From Isoetes taiwanensis (taxonomy: Eukaryota; Streptophyta; Lycopodiopsida; Isoetales; Isoetaceae), in contig JAJEKV010000181.1 of NCBI GenBank assembly GCA_021234155.1, positions 126,001 through 190,000 on the forward strand: 64,000 bases of DNA. The letters run 5' to 3'. This document shows, piece after piece, positions 44,783 to 56,123 of the stretch. Numbering within the stretch: position 1 is the first letter of the stretch; each line of letters begins with the position of its first letter. The notes beneath the pieces are model-generated. The model saw nothing but the letters and a program-made list of their open reading frames with translations. It was not told the DNA's origin and did not search any database. The position numbers and the translations under genes were made by a program.

Positions 44783-45026
44783 GAAGGGCAAGCAGGAAAC
44801 TAGATTTGCAACCGGCTGGATACACTGGAACTAAGTAAATGAGAAAGAAAGATGGAGGAGAAAGAACCTCTGATGATCTGTTCGGCAGATCTTGCAGGGG
44901 ACGGAGCTGCTCGATTCGTGCTTGATCTGGAACGAAATACAGTGACCTGATTTTTGCTTGTGAAGCTGTGGCTGAGTGCCGTATATGCTACATTGCTGTT
45001 ATGGCGGAATCCGGTGCTGCGATGGC

Positions 45027-45088
45027 TGGGCTGGGCTCATGCTTGGGGCTACCACCTGGCTGGGCTCATGCTTGGGGCTACCACCTGA
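45027..45088. repeat. 31-bp tandem duplication
   Basis: The unit GCTGGGCTCATGCTTGGGGC plus TACCACCTG occurs twice in succession inside a GC-rich patch (about 44980-45175). The surrounding frame has no recognised product. Confidence 0.8.
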
Positions 45089-45625
45089 GCGGGCTCACAT
45101 GAGCGAGGGCCTGGGCGCCGATGTGCTTAGGCGGTGGCGCCGAGAGGATCCTAAGGAAGGGGAGGAAGATTGAATATATTGCTTGTAGACATGGAACTAT
45201 CAAGAAATACGTAGTAAGATTGCACAACATAATCTGAATATTAATGTTATGAGATGTTTGATGGAATTTATTGATAACAATACTCTATTAGCTTGCAGAT
45301 GGTTCGATAAATAAAAAAACAATTTTATACTAATTATAAAAATCAAAATACATCTATGAATTGCTTCTTCAGAAGAACTCAATATTAAATCAATCTTGCT
45401 AGACTACATATGGACAAATTACACTCGTACTATGCGACATCACACACTGCTTAGCAAGTTAACACACAAGAACTCTTCAAAAAGCTTGGCCTTTCATTGC
45501 CCCTCACCATGTCTATTGTTTCCGCTTGCCTCTTGCAGGAGGAACTAATATCCTTATAGATCTATTAACATCATTGAAGAAGAATAGGTCGTTGCTCCTA
45601 ATGAGAAATAGAGTATGCACATAAA

Positions 45626-46701
45626 ATCAAGCATATATTGTCTGTTTCAAGCTTGTACAATTTGTTCGATTCATTTCAATTCAGAAATTGCCGAGAAAGA
45701 CAAACAAGATGTAATTTTCTTTTTGTAAATAGTGTTTGCATTCTTGTATTCAGCACCTGTGCCTCTTAGTCTGCGTTGAATGTAACTCTGTGGATTTATG
45801 AAAGAGAAAAAAAAAATAGAGCCTTGGATTTTAAGTGGATTGATATTCATGAGCTGAACTTTTGGAATTTTAAGAACTAGATGATGAGAATATACTTGGA
45901 TGAAACATCACTGAGCAAATTGCCCTACGAACCTTAGTATATTTCATATAATTGACCGAGTTACGTCTACTTTTCATGCACTATGGTTTTGTTAGTCCAT
46001 TTCGGATGATTTATATAAGAACCAAAACAACATCATAAAACTCTAAATTTGTGTTTAGGGAGAGATCACTCTAGGCACTGTAGAACCTTCGCACCATTAT
46101 GTGTTGAGTTTTAAGGATGTGGCTTCAATATATCCATATACCCTCCTATTCTAAAAACCATATTAGCTCATGGATACTAAGTCAGTTTTTGTTGAAGCGG
46201 TTGCATTGATGCAGAGGGTAAACTAACATGATCCTTGTTTTCTTAGTCAATGAAGAAATGAAAATAAACCACGGGTTTCCAAAGGGGTAAACTCTTGATG
46301 CATTGGCATCTTGTCATTAATTTAATGTATGAGAGGTTCATTTACAACTTTTGGCTAACAATCACAAGCCCTTCCGTAAAAACAATTGTTTTAATATATA
46401 TTATAGGTTTGCACAATGATCAACGCATGCATCTATTGTAACATTAAGAAATTGAACTTGAGTTTGCGTCGACATAATATGACTTGCAATAACATGTAGT
46501 ATAGAGATTCATAGTTGCAATAAGGGACATAATGCTTTGTTATAATTTTGAGTTAGGAATGAAGTGCATAGGCACGTCTAGCATGCACTATGCTAGCATA
46601 GTCTACAAGTCATGCTTTTATGGCACTATAGTGCGTCCAACTCTAATAAAATTCTGAACCGGCATGTATATACATAAGTAAAACATGACATACATAACTC
46701 A
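45626..46701. repeat. 3' flank of 4CL copy 2, duplicated at 59640-60709
   Basis: Almost the whole interval downstream of copy 2, from 'ataaaatcaagcatat' to the stop-codon region, is repeated downstream of copy 3. Shared words include 'gaaattg(c/t)cgagaaagacaaa', 'cttggatgaaacatcactga' and 'ctatgctagcatagtctaca'. It shows that copies 2 and 3 arose by a segmental duplication of at least 8 kb. There is no gene within it. Confidence 0.8.
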
Positions 46702-47237
46702 CTAAGGCATTTCTTCAAGTATTCTCTTCAAATCCTTCCACAAAAGTTTCCCAGTATATATAGCTCGTACTCTCTTATAATATATTACCTGCAAGTCATA
46801 TAAGTCCATGATATTAATAGAAAGTATTTAAATATAGGAATGGGAACTATGTATTAAAGCTCCACCTGATTGCTCACAAATTCGATAATGCTAGTCTCAG
46901 GTATATCAGAACCATTTGCCTTTACAACAAATGCTACTGCTATATCTCCTACTACTTCATCTTGTCGTCTAGTCCAATAGCAATAAGTAGAGTAAAATAT
47001 GAACTTTAAGATATGTATTAGATATATACCCCACAACAGCAACATCTGATATTAGCGGATGTGAAATCAAAATGGCCTCAAGCTTTGAAGGTTACATATA
47101 TACAAGGTCAAAGAAGAAAATATATATTATAAAATGTAGTAGAGAATAAATATTGTACGTGATACCCTTTATATTTCATCACTTGTTTTAGTCGGTCAGT
47201 TAAAAACAACTCTTCATTTCTATCTATAAATCCTATA

Positions 47238-48786
47238 AATATATATAGCCTTCTAGGCGCCATGTAGCGCAGTTTTTCGCCGGCAACACGGTTTCTAGCA
47301 TAACTTTTGATCCAAGACTCCGTTTTAGGTGAGGCTTATTGCGTTGGAAAGATCTCTCCAGGATCTTTCCGACGGTGTATGGTATGCCCATCTTTGGTTA
47401 GGTTTTCTGTGTCAAAACAGTCCTGTTCCGGCCGGCTTTGGTAGGGTTTGCAGTATTGGATATTGTGTTTCAGATCTTTTAGATTAAGGCTTCCGCTTTG
47501 ATTTAACTTTTGTATATAGCTGCTTTGATTTCATTTAGAGAGCTTCACCATGACAGAAAGGGCCAGTAATAAGGAGAGAGATTTGGTGTAAGGATGGCCA
47601 GGGAAAAGAAAAAGCCTCCTACTCAGGAATCATTGTTTGCACAGGAGGTCCCTCGTCCCACAAGTGCTCGGTCTAGCATACAGCTCCATGGTCAGGGGCA
47701 AGCTAATTCCAGTGTAATAATGGACTTGCCATCTTCTCTTTTTGGTCCCCATCGGTCTCTTCATATCGGCACAAGCAGGCCTGGTACATTTACCTTCCAA
47801 GATCGGGAGGATCTCCAAAGTGCTCTAGACCTGCAAGTTCAGTGTTTGCCGCCTACACTTCGTGACCAGGTACGACTCATTCATTCTGAGGGAGGAATGA
47901 CGGCCACATCTATGATCGTGTCTATTGAGAGATGGACACACTTATTACAGTTAATACATGCCTTTGTTCCAGACCCTAAAGCCCAGCATGTGGGCACAAG
48001 TGATGCCTCAGTACAGACACTAGATACAGAATTACAGCCACAGAAGAAACATTGTGTTGAAGCAGAAGTGCAGACATTGGAAAGGGAATATGTTGAGGTG
48101 GGCGTACAGACATCTCCACAATCCCAAGGGGACCAGGAGTCGCAGTGCCGAGCTAGCAGACATGAGCAGGCTGCCTCAGTATCTTCTGTTACTAGGAGCC
48201 TAAACTTGCGTATTATAGGGGTTGCAGAGGCAGAAGATGATGCCCTTTCTGATATGGATGCTGCATTGCATTTTTTCACTGATGTCATGCATGTGACGGC
48301 TGGTTGAGTTGTCTCCGCTACTAGGGTGGGAGCGGCAAGACCTGATCGTCCTCGCCATCTTTTGGTTCGGTTTCAAGACACTCTTAGCCGCTTACATGTT
48401 CTTCAGCATGGAAACCATCTCAGAGGGACTAGTTTCTCAGTACAGGAGGACCTCTCCCCTCTTCAATTGTGTAACCGTAAGCAGGAGCTCTGCAAGGTGA
48501 GGGCAGCCCGCCTGTAAAAGAAACAGGGGAGGCGCAGCAATTATTCTAGATCAATGGCCTTCCAATCCTTGGACTGGCTATGTCTAGATAATTTTAGAAG
48601 CATAAATTTACCACTAGCATTAGCATTATCTTATCTTATTCTTGGTAGCCTTTCAATATTTGGTTATTGTGTTTGGTGATGGGGCCTAGTCCCCAGGTTT
48701 TAGATGGGCTGTTGCCCTTGCATGTGCCGTCCCATAACCCGTTGGGTTTCCGTGGACGTAAAAATTCATCTTATCTTATCTTATCT
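47238..48786 (+). mobile_element. ORF1-only LINE-like element in 4CL copy 2 exon 3
   Basis: The insertion point is exact from copy 3: native CCTATATCTCC is split, with TATA on both sides (47234-47237 and 48787-48790). The 5' region (about 47255-47470) has 'cataacttttgatccaagactccg' and 'attgcgttggaaag' words also found in copy C (52200-52290). The 3' end is GGGTTTCCGTGGACGTAAAA followed by a (TTATC)n tail. It lies opposite to the 4CL gene and interrupts the codons between HTGDI and GFIDRNEEL. Confidence 0.85.
47594..48517 (+). pseudogene. ORF1p-like protein, interrupted by stops
   Basis: The ATG at 47594 (MAREKKKPPTQESLFAQEVP) runs 237 codons to a TGA at 48305-48307. The same protein continues in the +1 frame from about 48320 (RVGAARPDRPRHLLVRFQDT ... 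LCNRKQELCKVRAARL) to 48517. It is homologous to 43391-44398, strongest from SLNLRIIGV onward. The middle part has three 'VQTL/VQTS' repeats (SVQTLDTE, EVQTLERE, GVQTSPQS). Probable RNA-binding ORF1p; no enzymatic domain. Confidence 0.55.
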
Positions 48787-51051
48787 TATATCTCCAGTAT
48801 GTAACCATCCATCCTTGTCCACAGTAAAACTTGTGGCCGTTGGGTTGTCTAAATATCCTAAGAAGTTGAATAAAAATGAGGATTTGATATTAGATTTTGT
48901 TTTTATAATATCAGCCACATCAACCAATAGCTGAAATAAAATTGAGACACCATTACCTAATGTAATATGTCTGATAGGGAAAGTTATATGATTCAAGAAA
49001 AAAAGGATATTTGACAAGTTCATGGCCTTTAATTAGGAAGGAGGAAATCTGTGATGCAGGCCATGTGTAAATTCTAAAGCTTCATGAGTCTCTTGATCTC
49101 AGAATGGCCTGATGTTTTGTATCACGTGCAGAGGACCCCTCTGGCATTATAAGCACAAATGACACATAGATTAAACCGAGGTTTTGAAGAAAACAACATA
49201 GTGCTAGAAAAGAGGCAAGTGGGCTCCATGTGCTTAATAGGCTGACATAGCCACTGGATCTGAGCTTCCCTTCTTTCTTTTATTCCATGGAAAGTAGAAA
49301 AAGGCGTTCGACATTTGAAGACATGCAATCCATATGTCCTCTATCAGTTCTAATTTTCTGATTTCTAAGTAGATCAAGTAATTGCAATTTTGTTTCTATC
49401 CTTGCTTTCCATTCCTGGTATGCTTTATTTCTTGCATAGTATTAAGAACTTTGAGAGTACAGCATGTTGGGGAATCTAAATCATGATGTGTTTTATTCTT
49501 AAGGCACATGGGTGGCTATTACTAGGAAAGGCAACTCTCAAATCTATTATTAGTGTAAAATTTGGTTATTGGGTATATGGATCTATGGATTTTAAATATG
49601 TTTTGTTCTCTGTGAAACCACATTTTTCTTGTTTGGAATCCTGCACGCTCAAGGATGTCTTTCACACCATCCCAAACAGATAGAAATCCTCCTATGTCGA
49701 CTTGTCGCTCTTCTATATTACTTGTATAATAATAGAACCATTCCATTATTTTAGTTAACTCTACGAGCAATATTATAGTTACATGTTGGGTATGAATTCT
49801 TCAAAGGGCCCCTTGGGATATAGATGGCAAAACCGTTATTGCTAATAAGGTGGACAAAGGATTAGCATAACAAGATCAATTTCACGCCATAAAAAATAGA
49901 AGAAGATGATTGACTAAAAACATGACTATAATAAGATAGAATATGGTACAAATCCTAAGAAATTGAATTGATTATTATGTCCTTCGGATGAAAAAATAGT
50001 CTATACCCATAAACACAGTCTATGTAAGTTGAAATAACCATGCTCCGAAAGGTTTTGAAGGAAAAAGTTTTGATAGAGATTGAGTGGTAATGATTGAAAA
50101 ATAGATAGCCATGGGACAAATGAGACAACATCATAATTTTAATTTCATGGTCTAGCTCATCGGTTAGGTATAAAAAGTATGAAGAGGAAGGAGTGATGAG
50201 ATGATATGTGTTCCTCATGTTCTAAGAACAAATAAGATGTTTTCCACCAAAAATATCCCTTACTGAAGATTGAAGGAAATTACCTAAAATGGAAAAAGAA
50301 TCATAACTTGCAAGAAAAGGGGGCAATAAAGATACCCTTTCATCACCTGAGGTCCTCGAATGCACACCTCTCCAAGCTCATTATATGAAACTGATTTGTT
50401 GGTTTGTGTATCTACAATCTTTACTTCACAGTTACGAACGACAATTCCACAAGATCCTGATTTAACAACAAATGGGTGTTTCGAAAATGCTAGAGACATG
50501 GATATCACTGGACCTGCTTCTGTCATGCCATATGCCTGTGACATCACATTAGCATGGATATAATTCAAGATCTCAAGCTAAAGAATTACTAGTTCAATTA
50601 TTACCTGAGCAAAGACATGCGGAAACCTTAATCGGGTAGCATCCTCAGAATTGCCTCTCAAAGGAGCCGCACCACACATCACCATCTTGAGGCTGGAGAG
50701 GTCATAGTCCATGACAAGGGGGTTTCTAGACAATTCTAATAGAACCGGGGGGACTAACATTGTCACTGTAACCTCGTGCTTTTCAATGTATGATAAAACA
50801 TCGACAAAGTTGTACTTCTTCGTAATAACAACTGCTGCTCCAGCCCTCAATGTAGTAAGTAGAAGTGTGACAAGACAATAGCAATGGTGCATGGGGAGCA
50901 TGCACAAGATGATGTCTTTGGTAGAGATGTTTAGATTTGGATTGTCACCCTCCACTACTTGACATATGCTTGAAGTGATATTTTTATGGCTCAGCATGAC
51001 ACCCTTTGGCAAGCCACATGTCCCAGAGGAGTATAGTATGGCAACCGTGTC

Positions 51052-51772
51052 CAGGGTAAAAATTATGAGCACCTATTATATTTTATGTTATTAACCATGG
51101 GCGATTTTCTAGTGTCTTTATATTTTCATTAATTAATATGTGGGCAATTTTTTCTGAACAATTTATTATCATAGTCATGGCCAAAATTTTGCATCACATT
51201 GATTGAACATCACATCCCCATATCTTCCACACCAACTGTTTTTTATGGTGGTCTAGTACTAGCTGTTATGGTGGCTTTTCCATAAACATCTTGATATTTC
51301 CTTTGTGCATAAACAATGGGTTCTACAAACCTCTATGAGCTTAAGGAGACCGGTGCTACAATTGGTATGAGAAAATCTCTTCTTCCAAATCTCTTAGTCA
51401 TTACAGAGGTCATTGCTATAAAATATCTGCCATAAAATCTTGCTAAATCAGGTCTAGTTCGAAAATACCTATGTCAATTATGAACAATGGTTATAATGGA
51501 GAAGGTTAACCCTCATTAATATCAGTTATTTTATGCAATTTTTTAACTTATTATTTTTGAAGATCATATATGGGCTAATCCATTTTTAAAATACCCATAA
51601 AAGAATCATGACATGGGCGATTTTCTCTTCTGGCAAGATAAAAAAGAATTACACATGGGCAATTCCACATCCCAAAAATGCAAAACTCATTCTACTAATC
51701 TCTCAAATCTTAATCCAAGAATTAGAAATAAAATAGCCCATTTGCGATTAATCGTCCTTAATTTTTACCCTG
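51052..51772. mobile_element. 721-bp hAT-type MITE
   Basis: The terminal inverted repeats are CAGGGTAAAAATTA (51052-51065) and its complement (51759-51772). Both sides carry the 8-bp duplication ACCGTGTC (51044-51051 and 51773-51780), and copy 3 has a single ACCGTGTC at the same site. An 8-bp duplication and CAGGG termini identify the hAT superfamily. Subterminal 'catgggc(g/a)attt' motifs recur near 51105, 51143, 51613 and 51652. No transposase frame, so non-autonomous. Confidence 0.92.
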
Positions 51773-51829
51773 ACCGTGTCATCAACTTGTATCTTTATAT
51801 CGGGCCAATTTTCACTGTCTATGTCCAAT

Positions 51830-53155
51830 ATGTCGCATAATAACAGGGGGTTTTCTTTGTGTTTTTGTACGCTTTTCACTAAGGTTTTTCTATGATTTCG
51901 TGATGTATTCAAATGGATGTACTAATGCGTACATCTAGAGTGCACCATTTCTGAGCCATTAATTTTAGCCTTTTTTTCCAATGGTCAACAACCAATGGCT
52001 CACAACAAAAGCCCTTTTTTTGTGCGTGTGGTGCATAATGGTCAACAACCAATGGCTCACAACAAAAGCCCTTTTTTTGTGCGTGTGGTGCATAATGGTC
52101 AACAACCAATGGCTCACAACAAAAGCCCTCTTTTTGTGTGTGTGGTGCATAATGGACACATGAAGGGCTTGAAGGGCGCATGCGCAGTCACGGTTTCCCC
52201 CACCGCAACACATTTCTTATCATAACTTTTGATCCAGAGCTCTGTTTGAGATGATTTTTATTGCGTTGGAAAGCTCTCTCCGAGATCTTTTTGATAGTGT
52301 ATGATATGGATATGTTTGATTAAGTTATCTATGCTAAAACAGCCGGGTTTGGTAGGCTTTCACATCCTACCAGCTGATTAATACAGGATTGCGCTATTGG
52401 ATATTGTTTTATGGCTCATTCCGAATGAAGCTTGCAAAAAATTACCATGCATTTTTAGATTTTGAGGCAGTTATGAAGCAAATTCCAAGGCTTCTAGATC
52501 CTTGTGCTAACTAGCAGAAAAGTTTTCCACTTTAGTTTCTCCCCACAAGAATCCATGGAGGCCAAAGGCTGCTATTAAATTCCAGTTGAAAAATGTTTGT
52601 GTATGGGTGTTGCAAACTTTATGACTTTCAGAATAATGGGATCAATCTGCTCTAACTTTACGGTAGCTTTTACTTATGTTCTATTTGTTTTATTGTAATG
52701 AAATTCAAAAGCTACAGGTGATGAAAGCCTCAAATGGATTCTAATTTTTTTTTGGTTTGAATTCTAAAATTTTTGTCACCCCGGGGGGGGGCGTCCCTAA
52801 GGCCCTGAAGGGGCCAAAAAAATTTTTTTGCAACACAAACCATTAACATCCAACATAGAAAAATTAAATCCCCCAACACATAACAACCATTGACATTAAC
52901 AACCAACACATAACTACCATTGACATAATTAACACAACCATTGGGTCCAACACATTTAAATTAAAATCCCCCTTAAACCCCCTTTGGTTTGGGTGCATAT
53001 TCACACGGGGGGTGACGTAGGGCAACGAGAGCTGTTGGATAGGCATATTCATCCCTTATTCCTTAATCTACACCGTACATAAAGTTCCTCGTTTGTGGGG
53101 TATGCAAGTACAAAATTTGCTATACTGTATAACAAGATTCGAGAAATGTTGGGGG
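51830..53155 (+). mobile_element. Constant-end repeat family, copy C, in 4CL copy 2 exon 1
   Basis: The insertion is placed by comparison with copy 3 (native GTCCATTAAAATAG, near 63430). The left end ATGTCGCATAATAACAGGGG matches A and B. S2 (about 52795-53035) and S3 (53036-53150) are in the same relative orientation as in A. The right end GAGAAATGTTGGGGG is a near-copy of host sequence 10 bp further on (GAGAAATGTTGGCAACC). The cargo includes three 57-bp tandem repeats and a LINE 5'-like segment (about 52165-52420). Confidence 0.75.
51980..52150. repeat. Three 57-bp tandem repeats inside copy C
   Basis: Units start at 51980, 52037 and 52094 with AATGGTCAACAACCAATGGC and differ at only a few bases. 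Because 57 is divisible by 3, several frames stay open and encode a 19-residue repeat, but no start or promoter context suggests a protein. The spacing and adjacency rule out a CRISPR. Confidence 0.95.
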
Positions 53156-54221
53156 ATTAAGATAGAGAAATGTTGGCAACCAACTGGGGGTTCATCAATT
53201 GTCAAAATGGGAATGCTCGATTTATTAACTAGTTTATAGGCATTGAAAGACTCGGTGATAGTCATTTTAGCCTTGCTTTCTCTTGCTTGTCTCAATGCCT
53301 CAACATCATGAGCTGCAGGATGTGCAGTGGTGAAAGTTGCCCCTCTCATTGCTATACCAAGGACAAGCAATGCAGCTTCAATACAATTTGGAAGCATGAT
53401 CATCACCACATCATGTTTTTCTATGCCAGATTTGGCTAGCCCCCTAGCAATTCTTATTGCACGACTTTGAACTTCAGCATATGACACCTTCTTTCCTGAG
53501 GCTCCATCAATAAGAAAATCTTCGTGTGGATAAGCTACAGACTTTTGCAGGCAGAATTCAGCTAGGGGAAGATTATTGGCTAATCTATATCAAGTAGTTT
53601 GGATTTGAATATATGCTCCCTATCCTGAGGAGGATAATCTCTCATGCTTACCTTAGGAGGAATACTGTGGTTGGGAAGCTCGACCTTGGTGTTGGAGAGC
53701 TGAGGAGATGGTTGGATGCTGGTGTCCATGCTCCCCAGTGTTATGCTATTGGAGCAAAGTTTGGTGTTGATATTTATACCAGGTGAGATGTTGAATGGAG
53801 TGGATTTGAATGACAATAGAATAGTAAGATGAAGAAGAAGAAGATTTTAAATTTGAATTGAGTTTGAGTTGAATGGATTTTTAAAAAATGAATTCAAGTT
53901 GGAATAGAATTGGGGTTAGAAACGGCTCGAGTTGAAATAGAATTGGTTTAGGAGGATAGTCCAAGGTAGAAAGGGGCCGCAGCAGGTGGTATGACGTATG
54001 CAGCTTTTGGACATTTTTCATTTTTCATTTTGGACAGACAGGGTTTAGCATTTTTCGTTTTCGTTTGCTGTGGTTTAAAAGTCTTGGTATTCGTTCTGCC
54101 TGCAACGTAAATTATACAGCGATTTCTGCCAGAATCTCGAGAAAAAAGCCCTAATCCTAATCTCGAGAAAAAAGCCCGCCAGAAATTTTCCTAATTCTCA
54201 GTCGTATTCAAATTCGAACCT

Positions 54222-54330
54222 CAACATCATGAGCTGCCGGATGTGCAGTGGTGAAAGTTGCCCCTATCATTGCAAGTTCAATGCAATTTGGAAGCATAAT
54301 CATCACCACATCATGTTTTCCTTGTGTGGG
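54222..54330 (-). pseudogene. Isolated 4CL-like exon 1 fragment
   Basis: The minus strand encodes [13 protein letters not shown] and [15 protein letters not shown], matching copy 3 around 63580-63690, with about 24 bp missing between the two pieces. It is bounded by unrelated sequence. Together with 54960-55162 it forms a rearranged partial fourth copy. Confidence 0.8.
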
Positions 54331-54345
54331 TAATCTTTGGAAGGA

Positions 54346-54434
54346 GTAATTTTGATGAGGAGAAAATTTCGTGATGAAATTTTCTGGCGGCCGCCAGAAA
54401 ATTTCGAGCGAAATTTTCTCCTCATCAAAATTAC
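54346..54434. repeat. 89-bp palindrome centred on GCGGCCGC
   Basis: The left arm starts GTAATTTTGATGAGGAGAAA and the right arm ends with its complement. The arms differ only by a short internal mismatch, and the centre (about 54389) is GGCGGCCGCC. It would extrude as a cruciform. It lies at the breakpoint between two 4CL fragments. Confidence 0.85.
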
Positions 54435-54950
54435 CCGACGAAATTTCAACTAGCTTAAAATTTTGCCCGTTCTGGAGGCCGAATTTGTAGCAGAGTCCGG
54501 TGCAGACCGAATACTTGAGTGCTCCAACAAATATCTCTGAATTTCAAGGGCAGTGCAGCATTTAGATTAGGATTAAACTTTTCCTTCCGGAGGCGGCAAC
54601 TAGGTAAAAAAGCTATGGCCGACCTCGAATTTTCCTTCTAGTTTCCCCTTCTTGATTTCTTTGTAGATGATTAGCAACCGGCACGAGAGGAGATCAAGCA
54701 TAATAACTTCTCCCCGTCCGGTTTCTTCTCTCGATTTCTGATTTCCTAGCAAATGGCATGACAAAACAATGGACAGAGTAAATTTAGGAAGGCAAATAGT
54801 TTTCGGAGTTCTCTTAGCCAGCAATTCGGGCAAGAAAGAGCGACGCAGGCGGCGCCGCCAAAAACTTCGTCAGGCTGTCAAGTGAAGATTTCGTGTTTAA
54901 AAAACGGGTTGAAAAGGGCTATAATTTTAAGGTGGTTGAAATTTCGTGTG
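54435..54950. other. Unassigned insert between 4CL fragments
   Basis: This is GC-richer than its surroundings. A minus-strand frame (54833-54600) reads MPELLAKRTPKTICLPKFTL and ...REETGRGEVIMLDLLSCRLL, but I cannot relate it to a family. It separates the two 4CL exon 1 fragments and may be a gene fragment or transposon cargo. Confidence 0.3.
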
Positions 54951-54954
54951 AGAC

Positions 54955-55162
54955 AATCTTTGTGTGGGTAAGCTACAGACTTTTGCAAACAGAATTCAGC
55001 TAGGGGGAGAGTATTAAGTAAATCTCTGTCGACTAGTTTGGAGTTAAAGATGTACTCCCTATCCTCAAATGGATGATCTTTCATGTCTACAATGGGAGAA
55101 AGACTATGGTTAGAAAGCTCGACCTTGGGAAGTTGAAGAGATGGCTTGATACTTGTGTCCAT
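54955..55162 (-). pseudogene. 4CL-like exon 1 N-terminal fragment
   Basis: MDTSIKPSLQLPKVELSNHS through YIFNSKLVDRDLLNTLPLAE to [10 protein letters not shown] matches the N-terminus of copies 2 and 3 but is more diverged. It runs straight into unrelated sequence after KDCL. Upstream (55165-55285) lies an array of 'gatgttgaagagatggcttg'-like imperfect repeats derived from its leader. Confidence 0.8.
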
Positions 55163-55164
55163 GC

Positions 55165-55285
55165 TTGATGTTGAAGAAATGGCTTGATGTTGAAGAGATG
55201 GCGCGATGTTGGCTTGATGGTTTGATGTTGGAGAGATGGCTTGATGGCTTGATGTTGAATTGATGCCTTGATGCTTGATGCTGAT
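55165..55285. repeat. Imperfect repeats in leader of 4CL fragment
   Basis: About six degenerate units built on GCTTGATGTTGAAGAGATGG lie directly upstream of the fragment's ATG, including seven 'ttgatg' words in 100 bp. Probably replication slippage in the old 5' UTR. Confidence 0.7.
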
Positions 55286-55904
55286 AATATTTATAGATAA
55301 TATCTATAGGGAACCAAATATGATAGGATGGGAGGAGGAAGAAGATTTCAAAGAAGAATTGGAGTTCAGCTTTGGATAGTCCAAGGTAACTTCTTTAGGT
55401 TTTTTTTATGTTTTCCTCGTTCAAAAGAAGGCGAGTGGCATTAAAGTTAGGACGTGAATTTGTGTTGTAAATCACAATTGCCAGTTTTCAGGTAGTTGAC
55501 AAATTTTGTTTAGATGCCTTAATGGGTGGGAACAATCAATAGGAAGACTGGACCGATCTGCATGACCGGATTTTAAGACTGAAGGTTTTTTACTAGAACA
55601 AGTGAAGCACATGCTTGATTAAGCCCGCCTGTTTCCAGATGAAAAATCGATATGAAAAGCCTGCATGTTGAAAGGTTTTTGGGTCAGGATTTCGGCAATG
55701 TACAGTATTAACCGGCAAATGGAGGTCCCATTTGGAGGCTTCTGGCTGACATATAGCAGGTAGAACATGCCAGAACGCCAAGCTGGCCTCCATTGGCTTA
55801 ATAACCACGTTTTTTTTTATCTCAAGTATTGTCTTGACAATATCTTGCTACTTAGAAGTTTGCCATCTTGTTTGGCATTGCTTTTGTCTTCATTAGATAT
55901 TTCT

Positions 55905-56123
55905 TTTCCATCTATGGAAACACTGTTACAATTTACAAATTTGCATCAGTATATGTGATATAGCCCACGTTTCTCATCATGGAGAGCAGTTTGTACCTTC
56001 AGATAAGAGTTTCCATTAAAGGAAAGCTATTCCATTTATGGAACATTGTTACAAATTTGCATCAGTATATGTGATATAGCCCACGTTTCTCATCATGGAG
56101 AGCAGTTTGTACCTAGATAAGAG
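55905..56123. repeat. ~116-bp tandem duplication
   Basis: Two adjacent units share GTGATATAGCCCACGTTTCT and TCATCATGGAGAGCAGTTTG, offset by 116 bp. Neither strand codes for anything recognisable here. From 55290 to 55900 nothing can be assigned. Confidence 0.8.

Larger units (their letters stand above)
46702..53816 (-). pseudogene. 4CL: 4CL-like copy 2, pseudogene with three insertions
   Basis: All six exons of copy 3 are recognisable on the minus strand: exon 1 from 53816 (MSFKSTPF; MDTSIQPSP) to 50605, exon 2 50535-50336, exon 3 48857-47159, exon 4 about 47103-47041, exon 5 46968-46866, exon 6 46788-46702. Damage is extensive. One base is missing after LLDID (about 53575). Exon 1 carries copy C (51830-53155) and a hAT MITE (51052-51772). 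An extra G lies at the exon 2 donor, and exon 3 is split by a LINE-like element (47238-48786). The exon 4 acceptor is deleted, and 27 bp are missing in exon 6 (loss of FIDNIPRSP). Motifs [24 protein letters not shown] and GEVCIRG remain. Confidence 0.95.

Noticed and set aside
51965-52225. 57-bp direct repeats as a CRISPR array or repeat protein
   Set aside because: The units are immediately adjacent with no spacers, in a eukaryotic transposon. The open frames arise only because 57 is a multiple of three.
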